From Bacteroidota bacterium (GTDB taxonomy: Bacteria; Bacteroidota; Bacteroidia; Bacteroidales; Lentimicrobiaceae), in the NCBI GenBank assembly GCA_009773515.1, contig WSXX01000008.1, positions 62,001-126,000 on the forward strand: a stretch of DNA of 64,000 nucleotides. Reading direction: 5' to 3'. Under the pieces are notes generated by a model, which was not told the origin of the DNA, did no database searches, and saw only the letters and a list, made by a program, of their open reading frames with translations. The position numbers and the translations under genes are program-made. This document shows, piece after piece, positions 8,580 to 19,087 of the stretch. Each line of letters opens with the position of its first letter. Within the stretch, counting starts at the first letter, position 1.

Positions 8580-8597
8580 TTTACGGTTAACCGTAAA
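8580..8597. promoter_or_regulatory. 18-bp perfect palindrome, possible operator
   Basis: TTTACGGTTAACCGTAAA is its own reverse complement, centred between 8588 and 8589. It lies about 200 bp before the DUF4468-like gene and directly beside copy A of dispersed repeat family 1. A dimeric regulator could bind here; no nearby regulator gene points to which. Confidence 0.35.
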
Positions 8598-8621
8598 TTT
8601 TAGGTATGAATCAACAAAAAT

Positions 8622-8774
8622 ATCACTGCTGTCCGGTAAAAATCGAAAATTTTCTTGCCACCAAAACTCCAAAGCTCCAAATTACACAAAATGAATGAAT
8701 TAGATTGGTGACTTTTGGTGATTTAGTGCTTTGGTGGCAGATTTAAAAAAGTAAGTTACCGTTCTATAACTTTT
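8622..8774 (-). repeat. Dispersed palindromic repeat, family 1, copy A (reverse)
   Basis: About 150 bp, in inverted orientation relative to copies at 22451-22601 and 41061-41213, with long identical runs. The 11-bp arm TTGCCACCAAA (8655-8665) faces a near copy of its complement, TTTGGTGGCAG, around 8730-8740. Short ORFs crossing it are not conserved between copies. Together with the groEL terminator and the 18-bp palindrome it fills the 554-bp non-coding interval 8380-8933. Confidence 0.8.
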
Positions 8775-8882
8775 TTCAAAGAGCCACAATATCAGGCATT
8801 TGGAATAGTATTCGAAACTTTCCCCGGACAACAATGCAAAAATATATGTCCGTATTAAACTGATTGCTGCTTCTGTTAAAAA

Positions 8883-8914
8883 CAAAAAGCCCCGCCGATG
8901 GCAGGGCTTTTTTT
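8883..8914 (-). terminator. Intrinsic terminator after groEL
   Basis: AAAGCCC (8886-8892) pairs with GGGCTTT (904-910 of the same kilobase), with a further GCC/GGC pair inside one mismatch and a 3-nt loop; a T run follows on the minus strand, 24 bp after the groEL stop. Confidence 0.85.
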
Positions 8915-8933
8915 AATCCTGAAGTGGAGAATC

Positions 8934-10574
<1,641 letters not shown>

Positions 10575-10609
10575 TTAATTTTTTACTGTTCAACAAATCT
10601 TAATCAAAA

Positions 10610-10888
10610 TTAAATCACAGCAACGATGTCTGACTCGCGCATGATCAGATAGTCATTGCCATCGATTGTAATTTCAGTTCCGGAATACTTTCCGTAAAGC
10701 ACCAGATCGCCCACTTTAACAGTCATGGGTTCATCTTTTTTGCCAGGTCCAACGGCAACAACATTTCCACGTTGTGGCTTTTCCTTTGCAGTGTCAGGGA
10801 TTATAATTCCGCCGGCTGTTTTCAGTTCTGCTGCGGCAGGTTGTATCAATACACGGTCAGCCAATGGCTTTACATTCACTTGGGTCAT
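10610..10888 (-). CDS. groS: Co-chaperonin GroES
   Basis: The heptameric lid of the GroEL chamber. The 92-aa protein contains [12 protein letters not shown] near the N-terminus, the mobile-loop region [13 protein letters not shown] (residues 20-32) and the family block VVAVGPGKK, with the C-terminal strand [10 protein letters not shown]. First gene of groES-groEL. The secG terminator lies about 195 bp upstream, so it likely has its own promoter; I could not pick a convincing pair of promoter boxes in the AT-rich leader. Confidence 0.97.
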   Translation of the reverse strand: MTQVNVKPLADRVLIQPAAAELKTAGGIIIPDTAKEKPQRGNVVAVGPGKKDEPMTVKVGDLVLYGKYSGTEITIDGNDYLIMRESDIVAVI

Positions 10889-11077
10889 TGCTATTAAAGT
10901 TTAGGTTTTACAATTATAAAGTCTTTGTGCCCGCAATTGTCATAATTTATGCCAAAGTAATTATTTAAGCCTGGAAATAAAGTACAGCGCAGAGACAATT
11001 TAAGTCTTAATTACTGATTATAAATCACTTAGCATATCATAAATATCCTAAAAGCAATAAAAGAATGTAATTATAGG

Positions 11078-11116
11078 AAAAAAAAATGTCAGACTGTTGT
11101 GACAATCTGACATTTG
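11078..11116 (-). terminator. Intrinsic terminator after secG
   Basis: A perfect 10-bp stem AAATGTCAGA (11084-11093)/TCTGACATTT (11106-11115), with extra inner TTGT/ACAA pairing, is followed on the minus strand by nine Ts. It closes the sigma-54 activator-lptE-secG operon. Confidence 0.9.
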
Positions 11117-11135
11117 AGGTTATAACAGGAAAAGA

Positions 11136-11459
11136 CTATTCGGCAGGAGGAGCCTGAAAATCCTCAACAGGAGCAGCCTGCTCGTTGATAAGTTCACGAA
11201 GTTCAGTATCGGTAGAAACTTTTGCTACATTACGTGGAATTACGAAAATTGAGAATAAACTGAGCGCCAAAAGGATAATTGCCAGCGTCCATGTGGTTTT
11301 CTCGAGGAAATCGGCAGTTTTTCTGACACCCATAAATTGGTTTGATGAGGCAAAGTTTGAGGCCAGGCCACCACCTTTTGAATTCTGGACTAAAACAACC
11401 AGACTCAGTAAGACACATGCGATCAGTATAAGTACTGAAACTAAGATATAAGCTCCCAT
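11136..11459 (-). CDS. secG: Protein-export translocase subunit SecG
   Basis: Accessory inner-membrane subunit of the SecYEG channel. The 107-aa protein has two hydrophobic helices (residues about 2-23 and 55-74) separated by the diagnostic loop QNSKGGGLASNFASSNQFMG. The acidic, proline-rich tail is typical of Bacteroidota SecG. Last gene of a minus-strand operon, 26 bp after the preceding 368-aa protein and followed by a strong terminator. Confidence 0.95.
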   Translation of the reverse strand: MGAYILVSVLILIACVLLSLVVLVQNSKGGGLASNFASSNQFMGVRKTADFLEKTTWTLAIILLALSLFSIFVIPRNVAKVSTDTELRELINEQAAPVEDFQAPPAE

Positions 11460-11485
11460 TGTAATGTTTTGTTATTGAGGTTAAT

Positions 11486-12592
11486 TCAAGCGTTTAACAG
11501 ATCGTCCTGTATTTTCGCAATTTGGGCTGCAAAGTAAGTACTTTTTTCCGGATTATTCAAACTTAATCGGTGATAAATTTTTAATGCTTTTTCATGATTG
11601 CCCTGAGCCAGGTAAATCTTTGCAAGTGTTTCAGTTACAATATTATCCTGATCAACTGAACTTTTAACTGCTTTGTCAACCGGATTGAAAAATTCTTTTT
11701 TGGGTTTGCTGATGCGAGGTTCTGCTTCAATAAACCGGTCGATTATTGCTTTATTTGAAGCTTCAATCCCCGAGATTTTTCCGGTTTCAGTTTCTTCTGA
11801 TACCTGATCTGCAGCATTTTCATTGCCTTCTTTCTCAAGTGATTTTTCAAGACTATAAACACTGAGTTGCAGACCTTCAAGCAGCAAATCATCTGAAAAT
11901 GCTGTTTCGTCATCAAAATGAGAAATTACCGGCAGGCGCTTCTTTTCTATTTGAGTTTCCGACTCATCTTCAATTAAGGTTTTTTCTTTTGCAGTAATCA
12001 CAGATTGATCAGCCGCTGTATCTTGAGGATGCTCTGTTTCTGACTCATGAGCAATCTCTGCCAGTCTCCGGTTTACAATATCACGCAGGTGCATCAGGTG
12101 GGCTTCCTCATCGCGGACATCCGGCAAATGAATTTCAGCTGCTGTAATTTCGTGGCTGAGTGTATCAGGGTGAATTGCAGCAATTTCTTCGGCTATTACC
12201 TCATCGGATTGAATGCCTTGCTCTGCTTTCTCAATTTGCGGGGTAAGTAACTCAATTTCGGGTTTTTCAACAATTATTTCTTCTTCAGTTTTTACTTCCC
12301 CGGCAGAAACAATGGTTTCGGAGGTAATTTCTTCAGCAGGCAATATTCCGGAAGTTTCAGAAAGCCGCTCAATATGGCGCCTAAGTAAACCTCTGTCGCC
12401 CGCATATGCGGCAGCAATTTTCAAACGGCTGCTGTAACGTATATGATTTACATTCCGCGAGTTAAGCGCAAGTAGAATGTGCGCAATCTGACAATATGGA
12501 AATTCGTGGGCCAGATGCTCAAGTTCAGGCAAGGTAATATTATCCAGCAAAGCAGGATTGGACATATATTTTTCAAGTCGTGTCCTGTTCAT
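11486..12592 (-). CDS. Conserved hypothetical protein with C-terminal TPR-like repeat
   Basis: A 368-aa protein without signal peptide or membrane helix. Residues 1-80 form a compact domain (LPELEHLAHEFPYCQIAHILLALNS). Residues about 90-310 are low complexity, very rich in Glu, Ile and Ala, and probably disordered. Residues about 315-365 (VTETLAKIYLAQGNHEKAL) form one TPR-like helical hairpin. It starts 3 bp after the lptE stop and precedes secG by 26 bp, so it is firmly within the operon. Its place between LPS transport and Sec genes suggests a role at the envelope, but no activity can be assigned. Gene reality is secure from the tight packing. Confidence 0.75.
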   Translation of the reverse strand: MNRTRLEKYMSNPALLDNITLPELEHLAHEFPYCQIAHILLALNSRNVNHIRYSSRLKIAAAYAGDRGLLRRHIERLSETSGILPAEEITSETIVSAGEVKTEEEIIVEKPEIELLTPQIEKAEQGIQSDEVIAEEIAAIHPDTLSHEITAAEIHLPDVRDEEAHLMHLRDIVNRRLAEIAHESETEHPQDTAADQSVITAKEKTLIEDESETQIEKKRLPVISHFDDETAFSDDLLLEGLQLSVYSLEKSLEKEGNENAADQVSEETETGKISGIEASNKAIIDRFIEAEPRISKPKKEFFNPVDKAVKSSVDQDNIVTETLAKIYLAQGNHEKALKIYHRLSLNNPEKSTYFAAQIAKIQDDLLNA

Positions 12593-12595
12593 TGG

Positions 12596-13108
12596 TTACC
12601 AGTTAACTACTGCTTTATTGAAGATATCTTCAACCAGCTCTTCGGTTATTTTTGTAATGAGATCAGCTTCTACAGCACTCAGGTTAAGATTACTGCTATA
12701 ATCCTGAAAGCGGCTGAATGAGGTTTCAAAGTTGTCCTTCGGGCTGAATTTATTGGTATATCTTACATTGACCGTAATCTTCAAACGGATCAAAGCAGCT
12801 GTTTGCTGACCGGTTATAGCCACTGGCTCAGTAGAGTAGCCGGTGATTTCACCTTCGAAATGCAAATCGCCATTGCGGGGTATATTGGCAAGACTTGTTT
12901 GTGATGAAAATTTATCGCGAAGCGCATCTGAAAATGTCTGACTCAATGATGGCTGAACAAGTTCGGCTTTGTTAGGGAATGTGATTACTGAAACCGTTTT
13001 GGCTTCGGGAGGTATAGATGCGCCGGTAAAAGAATAAACACCACAACTACTTGGAATAACCGAAAATCCTAAAAACAGCAGGATAACTGACAAATGCTTC
13101 ATTGTCAT
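12596..13108 (-). CDS. lptE: LptE-like LPS assembly lipoprotein
   Basis: Outer-membrane lipoprotein that in characterised systems plugs the LptD beta-barrel and helps place LPS on the cell surface. The start at 13108 (MTMKHLSV; 13102 is an equally good ATG) gives a signal sequence ending in a lipobox-like SSCGVYSF, so the cysteine near residue 21 should be lipidated. The mature part matches the Bacteroidota LptE pattern: IPPEAKTVSVITFPN, then LSQTFSDALRDKF and a late FNKAVVNW. A longer reading frame upstream overlaps the sigma-54 activator and would bury the signal peptide, so it is rejected. It sits 20 bp after the activator stop. Confidence 0.85.
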   Translation of the reverse strand: MTMKHLSVILLFLGFSVIPSSCGVYSFTGASIPPEAKTVSVITFPNKAELVQPSLSQTFSDALRDKFSSQTSLANIPRNGDLHFEGEITGYSTEPVAITGQQTAALIRLKITVNVRYTNKFSPKDNFETSFSRFQDYSSNLNLSAVEADLITKITEELVEDIFNKAVVNW

Positions 13109-13127
13109 TTTAAAAACACCGGCATTT

Positions 13128-14354
13128 TTAATGGATGTCATATTCTTTGATTTTTCGGTAAAGTGTTCGCTCAGAAATGCCCAATTCATTTGCAGCATTT
13201 TTTCGCTTGCCTCCATGCTTTTCAATGGCTCGTTTTATCAGTTCAATTTCACGTTTCTCCAACGAAAGAGACTCATCCATAACTTCATGGGTATAGAAGG
13301 AATCAAGCACTATAGGCTCGGAAGAAGTGTTATGATAGGGTGAATGTTCTTCGGTTTCAGGATTTTCAACATCTTTGAAGAGTTGCGAAATAATAGGGTG
13401 ATGATCTCGGTTGAGGTCTTGACTGATTCCGCCCTGCTCGAGAATATCAATCACAAGTTTTTTCATTTCGTTTATGTCGCGCTTCATGTCAAACAGAACT
13501 TTATACAGCAGTTCTCTTTCTGAAAAATCGCTGGTAACATGTTCTTTGTTGTACAATACAGGCAAATCGCGGTTTTCATTTGGCAGGTATCGTTGCAGAA
13601 TAGTTGCTGTTATCATTCTGCTTTGCTCGATAATAGAAATCTGCTCAGTGATATTTTTAAGTTGACGGATATTTCCCTGCCAACGATAATTCATCAGCAT
13701 CTGTTTACCTGATTCATCAAGTTCCAGAGCCGGCATACGGTATTTTTCGGCAAAATCGATGGCAAATTTCCTGAAAAGAAGTACAATATCATCCTTTCTT
13801 TCGCGCAAAGGCGGCATGTAAATGGGGACAGTATTTAACCGATAGAACAAGTCCTGCCTGAATTTCCCTTTATGAATGGCATCAGGAATATCCAAATTTG
13901 TAGCAGCAACTACACGCGCATCGGTTTTAATGACTTTGGATGAACCAACTTTGAAAAATTCGCCGGTTTCTAGCACACGAAGCAACCTTACCTGAGTTGA
14001 CAGCGGGAGTTCAGCCACCTCATCAAGAAAAATTGTTCCTCCGTTAACCACTTCAAAATATCCTTTTCGTGCTTCGTGAGCGCCTGTAAATGAGCCTTTT
14101 TCGTGGCCAAAAAGCTCAGAATCAATAGTTCCTTCAGGGATTGCACCGCAGTTTACAGCAATGTAAGGCCCATGTTTGCGGGCACTCAGGTTATGAATAA
14201 TCTGAGGGAAAACTTCTTTACCAACACCGCTTTCACCGGTTATCAGTACCGTTATATCGGTGGGGGCAACCTGTCGGGCTATATCAATCGCCCTGTCGAG
14301 CAGATTTGAATGGCCGATGATTCCAAAACGTTGTTTTATTGATTGAATATCCAT
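13128..14354 (-). CDS. Sigma-54-dependent transcriptional activator without receiver domain
   Basis: An enhancer-binding protein that remodels sigma-54 RNA polymerase with ATP. The 408-aa protein starts directly with the AAA+ domain: Walker A GESGVGKE (residues 40-47), sigma-54 contact loop GSFTGA (87-92), Walker B GGTIFLDE (105-112) and a DLFYRLN block. A linker (about 260-365) leads to a Fis-type HTH at 380-406 (KRKNAANELGISERTLYRK). There is no N-terminal receiver, PAS or GAF domain, so control of activity must come another way. First gene of the operon with lptE and secG; this order recurs in Bacteroidota as far as I recall. Confidence 0.92.
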   Translation of the reverse strand: MDIQSIKQRFGIIGHSNLLDRAIDIARQVAPTDITVLITGESGVGKEVFPQIIHNLSARKHGPYIAVNCGAIPEGTIDSELFGHEKGSFTGAHEARKGYFEVVNGGTIFLDEVAELPLSTQVRLLRVLETGEFFKVGSSKVIKTDARVVAATNLDIPDAIHKGKFRQDLFYRLNTVPIYMPPLRERKDDIVLLFRKFAIDFAEKYRMPALELDESGKQMLMNYRWQGNIRQLKNITEQISIIEQSRMITATILQRYLPNENRDLPVLYNKEHVTSDFSERELLYKVLFDMKRDINEMKKLVIDILEQGGISQDLNRDHHPIISQLFKDVENPETEEHSPYHNTSSEPIVLDSFYTHEVMDESLSLEKREIELIKRAIEKHGGKRKNAANELGISERTLYRKIKEYDIH

Positions 14355-14509
14355 TATTGACTGATAAATAAATCCATTGCAAAGTTACTACATCGATACA
14401 AAAAAAGGGCAAAATCATAGAAAAAACTGACAATTTGTCAATATCCGATCAATCCTTGTCATATGAACGCATCTTTACCTTAAGTTATTACTCGATTGAT
14501 CAACAAATT

Positions 14510-14545
14510 AAAAGCAGAAATGCTGTTTAGAACATTTCTGCTTTT
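14510..14545. terminator. Bidirectional hairpin after the amidase gene
   Basis: A perfect 13-bp inverted repeat AAAAGCAGAAATG (14510-14522)/CATTTCTGCTTTT (14533-14545) with a 10-nt loop. On the minus strand it ends in a T run and lies about 100 bp after the amidase stop, upstream of the sigma-54 activator gene. Confidence 0.75.
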
Positions 14546-14641
14546 GGCGATCATAAAAATTATCATCAGGGCAGGAAATAAAACGACCATCGCATGTAAA
14601 TTGCGGATAAATCGATTTCAGGATTCACAAAAATCTCACAA

Positions 14642-15637
14642 TCAGAAGAAATGCAGAAATTTGGCAGCAACCCATTTTTCATTGATATCAATTCTGCTCC
14701 AATCTCCTTTTTTCTCATAAATCACAACTTCAGAATCTTTGGCAAGAGAACCAAGACCTGCAAACTCAGGGCCAGGCCCGGAACGGATGTTAAGCTTATT
14801 AGCGGTAACTCTGGCTTTGGCTACACGGGTAATTAGCTTCTCTGAAACCCATTCGTTGTTTGTGCCGATTCGCAACCAACCCGGCGAACTTTCGTAAATA
14901 TCCACAACAGAACCGGCACTCAGGACCGATACAACAGGAAAATTGGTACCAGCTCCTTTTCTTACATTTACTTTTGAGGACATAACAATGCCAGATTCCA
15001 ATGATGCTTCCGGTACAGAAACAGCAATTCCGGCTGGCTTTCCACTTAAAGCAGTGAGTTCTGCCTGTATAAGAGGAATAAAGGTTGCTTTGGCATTTTC
15101 TACCTTATTTCCACCGAAAAATGCGGTTCCCGGACAACTCTTAGTAGATCCTTTTCCATTAAGCCTGAGCCCGTTGTTAAGATCATACCAATGATGGTAA
15201 ACTATGTGATCAGTATCGACGGGCAATGAAAATTTGTGGCAGAGCATTGCATTCAGTTTAATAATCGTATCAGCATGGGCACTGCTCGGGATATCCTTTC
15301 CTATATCGAAATTGCCGAAATGCTCAATGCAGATTCCCTTAGAATTATGACCCTTGATCCCAATCGGCACATCATTCAACGGCCTGCAAACAGCAACTTT
15401 TCCATCGGGGAAGGTTGTAAGGGTTTGTGCTATGTTGCTCCAATTGTTGGTAACCATGTGATAATTCTTCATGGATTTAAGACGTTCAAAATGATTACTT
15501 CCGGTAAAATGCTTGTAATCGGGAAGGTAGGTATGGTGATTCTGAATGAGTTTTACTACCCTGCTGACATGCTGAGCAGCTAACCAATCGCCAAATTCAG
15601 TAATATCCATCAGGTGAAATCCGTATTTAGTTTCCAT
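14642..15637 (-). CDS. N-acetylmuramoyl-L-alanine amidase with two SH3b domains
   Basis: Expected to cut the amide bond between MurNAc and the peptide stem. Residues about 25-190 form an Amidase_2/PGRP domain: LIQNHHTYLPD holds one zinc histidine, HHWYDLNNG a second and KSCPGTAFFGG the cysteine ligand. Two SH3b domains follow (about 215-270 and 278-331), each with the NVRKGAGTNFP or NIRSGPGPEF signature and a WVSEKL/WVAAKF strand, probable wall-binding modules. No signal peptide is evident at this start or at the next ATG (MDITEFGDW, residue 10), which is odd for a wall enzyme and typical of phage-type lysins or proteins exported another way. Stands alone on its strand. Confidence 0.85.
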   Translation of the reverse strand: METKYGFHLMDITEFGDWLAAQHVSRVVKLIQNHHTYLPDYKHFTGSNHFERLKSMKNYHMVTNNWSNIAQTLTTFPDGKVAVCRPLNDVPIGIKGHNSKGICIEHFGNFDIGKDIPSSAHADTIIKLNAMLCHKFSLPVDTDHIVYHHWYDLNNGLRLNGKGSTKSCPGTAFFGGNKVENAKATFIPLIQAELTALSGKPAGIAVSVPEASLESGIVMSSKVNVRKGAGTNFPVVSVLSAGSVVDIYESSPGWLRIGTNNEWVSEKLITRVAKARVTANKLNIRSGPGPEFAGLGSLAKDSEVVIYEKKGDWSRIDINEKWVAAKFLHFF

Positions 15638-15908
15638 AAATGTGATGCTTAGGGTTAGTAACTGAAATTATGTGACAATCAGTTAATAACAATCATATTG
15701 ATTAAAAGGTTTACTGATAATCTCAGGGTTCAAACAATTGCATTTTCAAGGGTTACCAGCAGGTATGCTGAAAAGAGAAAAAATCTTCCGGTCAGAATTT
15801 TGGATGAAATGCCATACGTCAACATCAGCATCATTGCTTTTTAAAAAACATGTATTTAATTTAAAAGATTTCCTGCCCGATTAAGTAGAAACATGCACTC
15901 AGGTGTAT

Positions 15909-15948
15909 TTATATTCAAAATTAAAACTGTTCCTAATTTTGAATATAA
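15909..15948. promoter_or_regulatory. 14-bp-arm inverted repeat just before susC-like start
   Basis: TTATATTCAAAATT (15909-15922) and its exact complement AATTTTGAATATAA (15935-15948) flank a 12-nt spacer. The right arm ends 4 bp before the ATG at 15953, and the left edge of the right arm makes a TAATTTTG (15934-15941) that matches the -7 consensus. It could be an operator or a hairpin in the leader that hides the start codon. The rest of the 315-bp interval 15638-15952 shows nothing I can name. Confidence 0.5.
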
Positions 15949-15952
15949 GCCT

Positions 15953-18900
15953 ATGAGAAAGATCTTACCACTTATCATGCTGTTGCTGATAATTTCGTTT
16001 GCTGGATTGGCACAACAAACCATAACAGGCCGGGTTACTGATGCTGCTACAAGAGAAACCCTGCCCAGCGCAACTGTGAGAATTTTCGGAACCACAACCG
16101 GAACAGTTACTGACATTGAAGGTAATTATTCAATAAGGACAACAAGTGCAGATGATTTTCTGGAATTCAGTTATGTTGGATACACAACACAAAAGGTAAA
16201 AGCAGGCTTACTTAATGTTATCAATATATCGCTGACTCAGGATGCCAAAACTATTGAAGGCGTTATTGTAACAGCCATTGGTATTAAAGCCGAAAAGAAA
16301 TCGCTTGGGTATGCGGCGCAGGAAGTCGGCGGATCTGAACTTGGCAATTCAAAAACCGGCAATATTGTAAATGCACTGAGTTCAAAAGTTGCCGGACTTG
16401 AAGTCATCAGTTCGGCCGGAACACCCGGTGCCTCGGCAAGTATAACAATACGTGGCCGTTCATCGCTCAGGGCTTCGGGCAACTCCCCGCTGTTTGTGGT
16501 TGATGGTGTACCCATCGACAACAGCTACGATGGTAGTTATGTTTACGACTACTCAAACCGCGCCATTGACCTGAACTCCGATGATATTGAATCGGTTTCA
16601 GTACTCAAAGGAGCAGCGGCAGCAGCACTTTACGGCATCAGGGCTGCAAACGGAGCTATTCTGGTTACTACAAAATCAGGAAAAGCAAAAGGTGGAGCGA
16701 GCAAAAGTATAACCTTCAAAACCTCTGTCGGTTTTGACCAGGTAAACAAATTGCCTGAGAGACAGTCCATGTATTCTCAGGGATCCGGAGGCATATACTC
16801 TTCGACATCCAATGCCAGCTGGGGCGCACTCATAGACACGTTGCGCTTTGACGGATCGACCAATGACCTGAAAGACCGAAACGGCCGCATCGTAGGAATG
16901 AGCGACCCTACAGCTACCGATATGCGCGTGAATGCTTATCCTGTTGATAACTTTTTCCAGACTGCCATGACCAGTAATACATACCTGAGCATGTCGGGAA
17001 ATAACGATAACGGCAGCTATATTTTTTCACTGGGACATCTGGACCAATCCGGAATTGTGCCTTTCAGCCATTTCTGGCGGACCAATGTAAAAATTGCCGG
17101 CGACTCAAAATTATCCAATAAACTCAGGATTTCAGGTTCAGCCAATTATTCCAACTCTCTGAATAACCTCACGCAAAAGGGCAGTAATCTTTCAGCGGTA
17201 ATGGTGGGTTTGATGCGAAACACACCAACATTTGACCTGACCAATGGATCTGATGATCCGGCCAACGATCCATCTGCTTATATGTATCCTGACGGAACTC
17301 AGCGAAATTATTACTCACAGTACGACAATCCCTATTGGTCAATCAACCGGAACAAAGCACGGGCCGAAGTCAACCGCATTATTGGAAATACTCAGGTTGA
17401 TTACAATATACTTCCCTGGCTAAACGCTATGTACCGTGTAGGAATTGATTATTACGGAGAAAAACGCAATTCCTTCTTCGATAATAACTCCAGTGATACG
17501 CCCAACGGATATGTAACAGCCAATACTTACTTCTTTACAGGAATAAACTCAGACCTGCTGCTCAGTGCAGAAAAAAAACTGACCGATGATCTGAAGTTAA
17601 ATGTTTCTGTAGGACACAACTATTATGTCAAGGAAACTTATTACAACTATCAAAGAGGAGATTCACTGATTCTTCCCAATTTTTACGACCTCAGCAACAC
17701 AGCAGTTACTTCGGGCGACGATAGCAAGTCAGCTTACAAAATTGCCGGGGCTTTTTATGATATTAAACTAAGTTACAAAGGAGTTCTATATTTCAATACT
17801 ACTGGCCGCAACGATTGGTCGTCAACCCTGGCCAAAGGAAACAATTCCTTTTTCTATCCATCATTCAACGCCAGTTTTATTTTTTCGGAAGCCCTGAATA
17901 TAGATCGCGGGAAAGTTTTCAATTATGGAAAGATCCGGGCATCATGGGCTGAAGTTGGCAATGATGCTGATCCTTACTCTCTGCGCAATTATTTTGCAGC
18001 TATAACCGGCGGCATTAACGGCCAGACAGCCTTTGCCACTGAACGCACTGTTGGCAACGAAAATCTTATGCCCGAAACCACACGCTCTTCAGAATTTGGA
18101 TTTGATCTTCGGTTTTTCAACAATAAAATTGGTCTTGACTTTGCCGTTTATCAGTCGAAAAGTATAGGTCAGATTGTACCTGTTCCGGTAGCTTATTCAA
18201 CCGGGTACGAGTACATGATTCTTAATGCCGGTGTAATTACCAACAAAGGCATTGAGGCCCAACTCTTTATAACGCCTGTTGCGCAAAAGGGCTTTAATTG
18301 GGATATGATGTTCAACTTCACAAAAAACAGGAACATGGTGGAAAGCCTTCCTGAAGGCGTTCCTTTGCTTGATTTCCAGACTACCGGCGTTTCAAGCACC
18401 CGCTCAGTTGCTATTGAGGGTCAGCCTTATGGTGTGCTTTACGGATCGAGATACCTCAGGAATGAAAGTGGAGATATACTGGTTGGTGATAACGGTTATC
18501 CACTGGTTGATGTAACAGCCGGAGTAATAGGCGATCCCAATCCCGATTTTATGCTTGGATTCCGGAATACATTCAGCTACAAAGGGATACAACTTACATT
18601 TCTCTTCGACATCAGGCAGGGAGGAGATGTTTACAACGGAACCAAAAATGTTATGACCTCTCTGGGAACCAGTAAAAACACAGAAAACCGTGATGAGGAT
18701 TTCATTTTTCCGGGGAAAAATATAAATACCGGATTACCGAATGACGTTGTGGTAAAACGGGATGCCAGATACTATTCAGCTCAGGGCGGACTTGCAGGTC
18801 TTTCAGAAGCTGCAATTGAAGATGGTTCATATGTCAGACTGCGCGAACTGAGCCTTTCGTATAGTTTGCCACCCAAATGGATGGGCAAAACACCATTTAA

Positions 18901-19066
18901 GGGTATAAATCTTGGCATTAATACCCGAAACTTATTGCTTTGGACAAAATACTCAGGCATTGATCCGGAAACGAATCTTTCGGGAGTTTCCAACAGTCTG
19001 GGCCGCGATTACTTCAACATGCCCAATACCAAAAGTGTGGAGTTCAGTCTTCAATTGTCGTTATAA
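15953..19066 (+). CDS. SusC/RagA-type TonB-dependent outer-membrane transporter
   Basis: Outer-membrane barrel that imports an oligomeric nutrient with its SusD partner, driven by TonB. The start at 15953 gives 1037 aa with signal peptide MRKILPLIMLLLIISFAGLAQQ; the longer frame runs into the upstream inverted repeat. A carboxypeptidase-D-like domain follows (ITGRVTDAATRETLPSATV, about 22-100), then the TonB-dependent plug with the SusC block VVDGVPIDNS and SVLKGAAAAALYG, and the barrel (about 230-1037) ending in a C-terminal aromatic strand EFSLQLSL. It has no STN domain, unlike the second SusC at 22693. The SusD gene follows 21 bp later. Substrate unknown: no glycosidase or peptidase is in the same unit. 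Confidence 0.93.
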   Translation: MRKILPLIMLLLIISFAGLAQQTITGRVTDAATRETLPSATVRIFGTTTGTVTDIEGNYSIRTTSADDFLEFSYVGYTTQKVKAGLLNVINISLTQDAKTIEGVIVTAIGIKAEKKSLGYAAQEVGGSELGNSKTGNIVNALSSKVAGLEVISSAGTPGASASITIRGRSSLRASGNSPLFVVDGVPIDNSYDGSYVYDYSNRAIDLNSDDIESVSVLKGAAAAALYGIRAANGAILVTTKSGKAKGGASKSITFKTSVGFDQVNKLPERQSMYSQGSGGIYSSTSNASWGALIDTLRFDGSTNDLKDRNGRIVGMSDPTATDMRVNAYPVDNFFQTAMTSNTYLSMSGNNDNGSYIFSLGHLDQSGIVPFSHFWRTNVKIAGDSKLSNKLRISGSANYSNSLNNLTQKGSNLSAVMVGLMRNTPTFDLTNGSDDPANDPSAYMYPDGTQRNYYSQYDNPYWSINRNKARAEVNRIIGNTQVDYNILPWLNAMYRVGIDYYGEKRNSFFDNNSSDTPNGYVTANTYFFTGINSDLLLSAEKKLTDDLKLNVSVGHNYYVKETYYNYQRGDSLILPNFYDLSNTAVTSGDDSKSAYKIAGAFYDIKLSYKGVLYFNTTGRNDWSSTLAKGNNSFFYPSFNASFIFSEALNIDRGKVFNYGKIRASWAEVGNDADPYSLRNYFAAITGGINGQTAFATERTVGNENLMPETTRSSEFGFDLRFFNNKIGLDFAVYQSKSIGQIVPVPVAYSTGYEYMILNAGVITNKGIEAQLFITPVAQKGFNWDMMFNFTKNRNMVESLPEGVPLLDFQTTGVSSTRSVAIEGQPYGVLYGSRYLRNESGDILVGDNGYPLVDVTAGVIGDPNPDFMLGFRNTFSYKGIQLTFLFDIRQGGDVYNGTKNVMTSLGTSKNTENRDEDFIFPGKNINTGLPNDVVVKRDARYYSAQGGLAGLSEAAIEDGSYVRLRELSLSYSLPPKWMGKTPFKGINLGINTRNLLLWTKYSGIDPETNLSGVSNSLGRDYFNMPNTKSVEFSLQLSL

Positions 19067-19087
19067 TCAACATCAATACACTGATTT

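Noticed and set aside
8700-8885. Short ORF crossing repeat copy A
   Set aside because: The frame is not kept in the other two copies and the peptide has no recognisable features; the element is non-coding.
10889-11077. CIRCE-type HrcA operator upstream of groES
   Set aside because: No TTAGCACTC/GAGTGCTAA inverted repeat is present in this interval.
13109-13225. Longer N-terminus for LptE overlapping the sigma-54 activator
   Set aside because: It would bury the lipoprotein signal peptide; the ATGs at 13108/13102 fit the lipobox.
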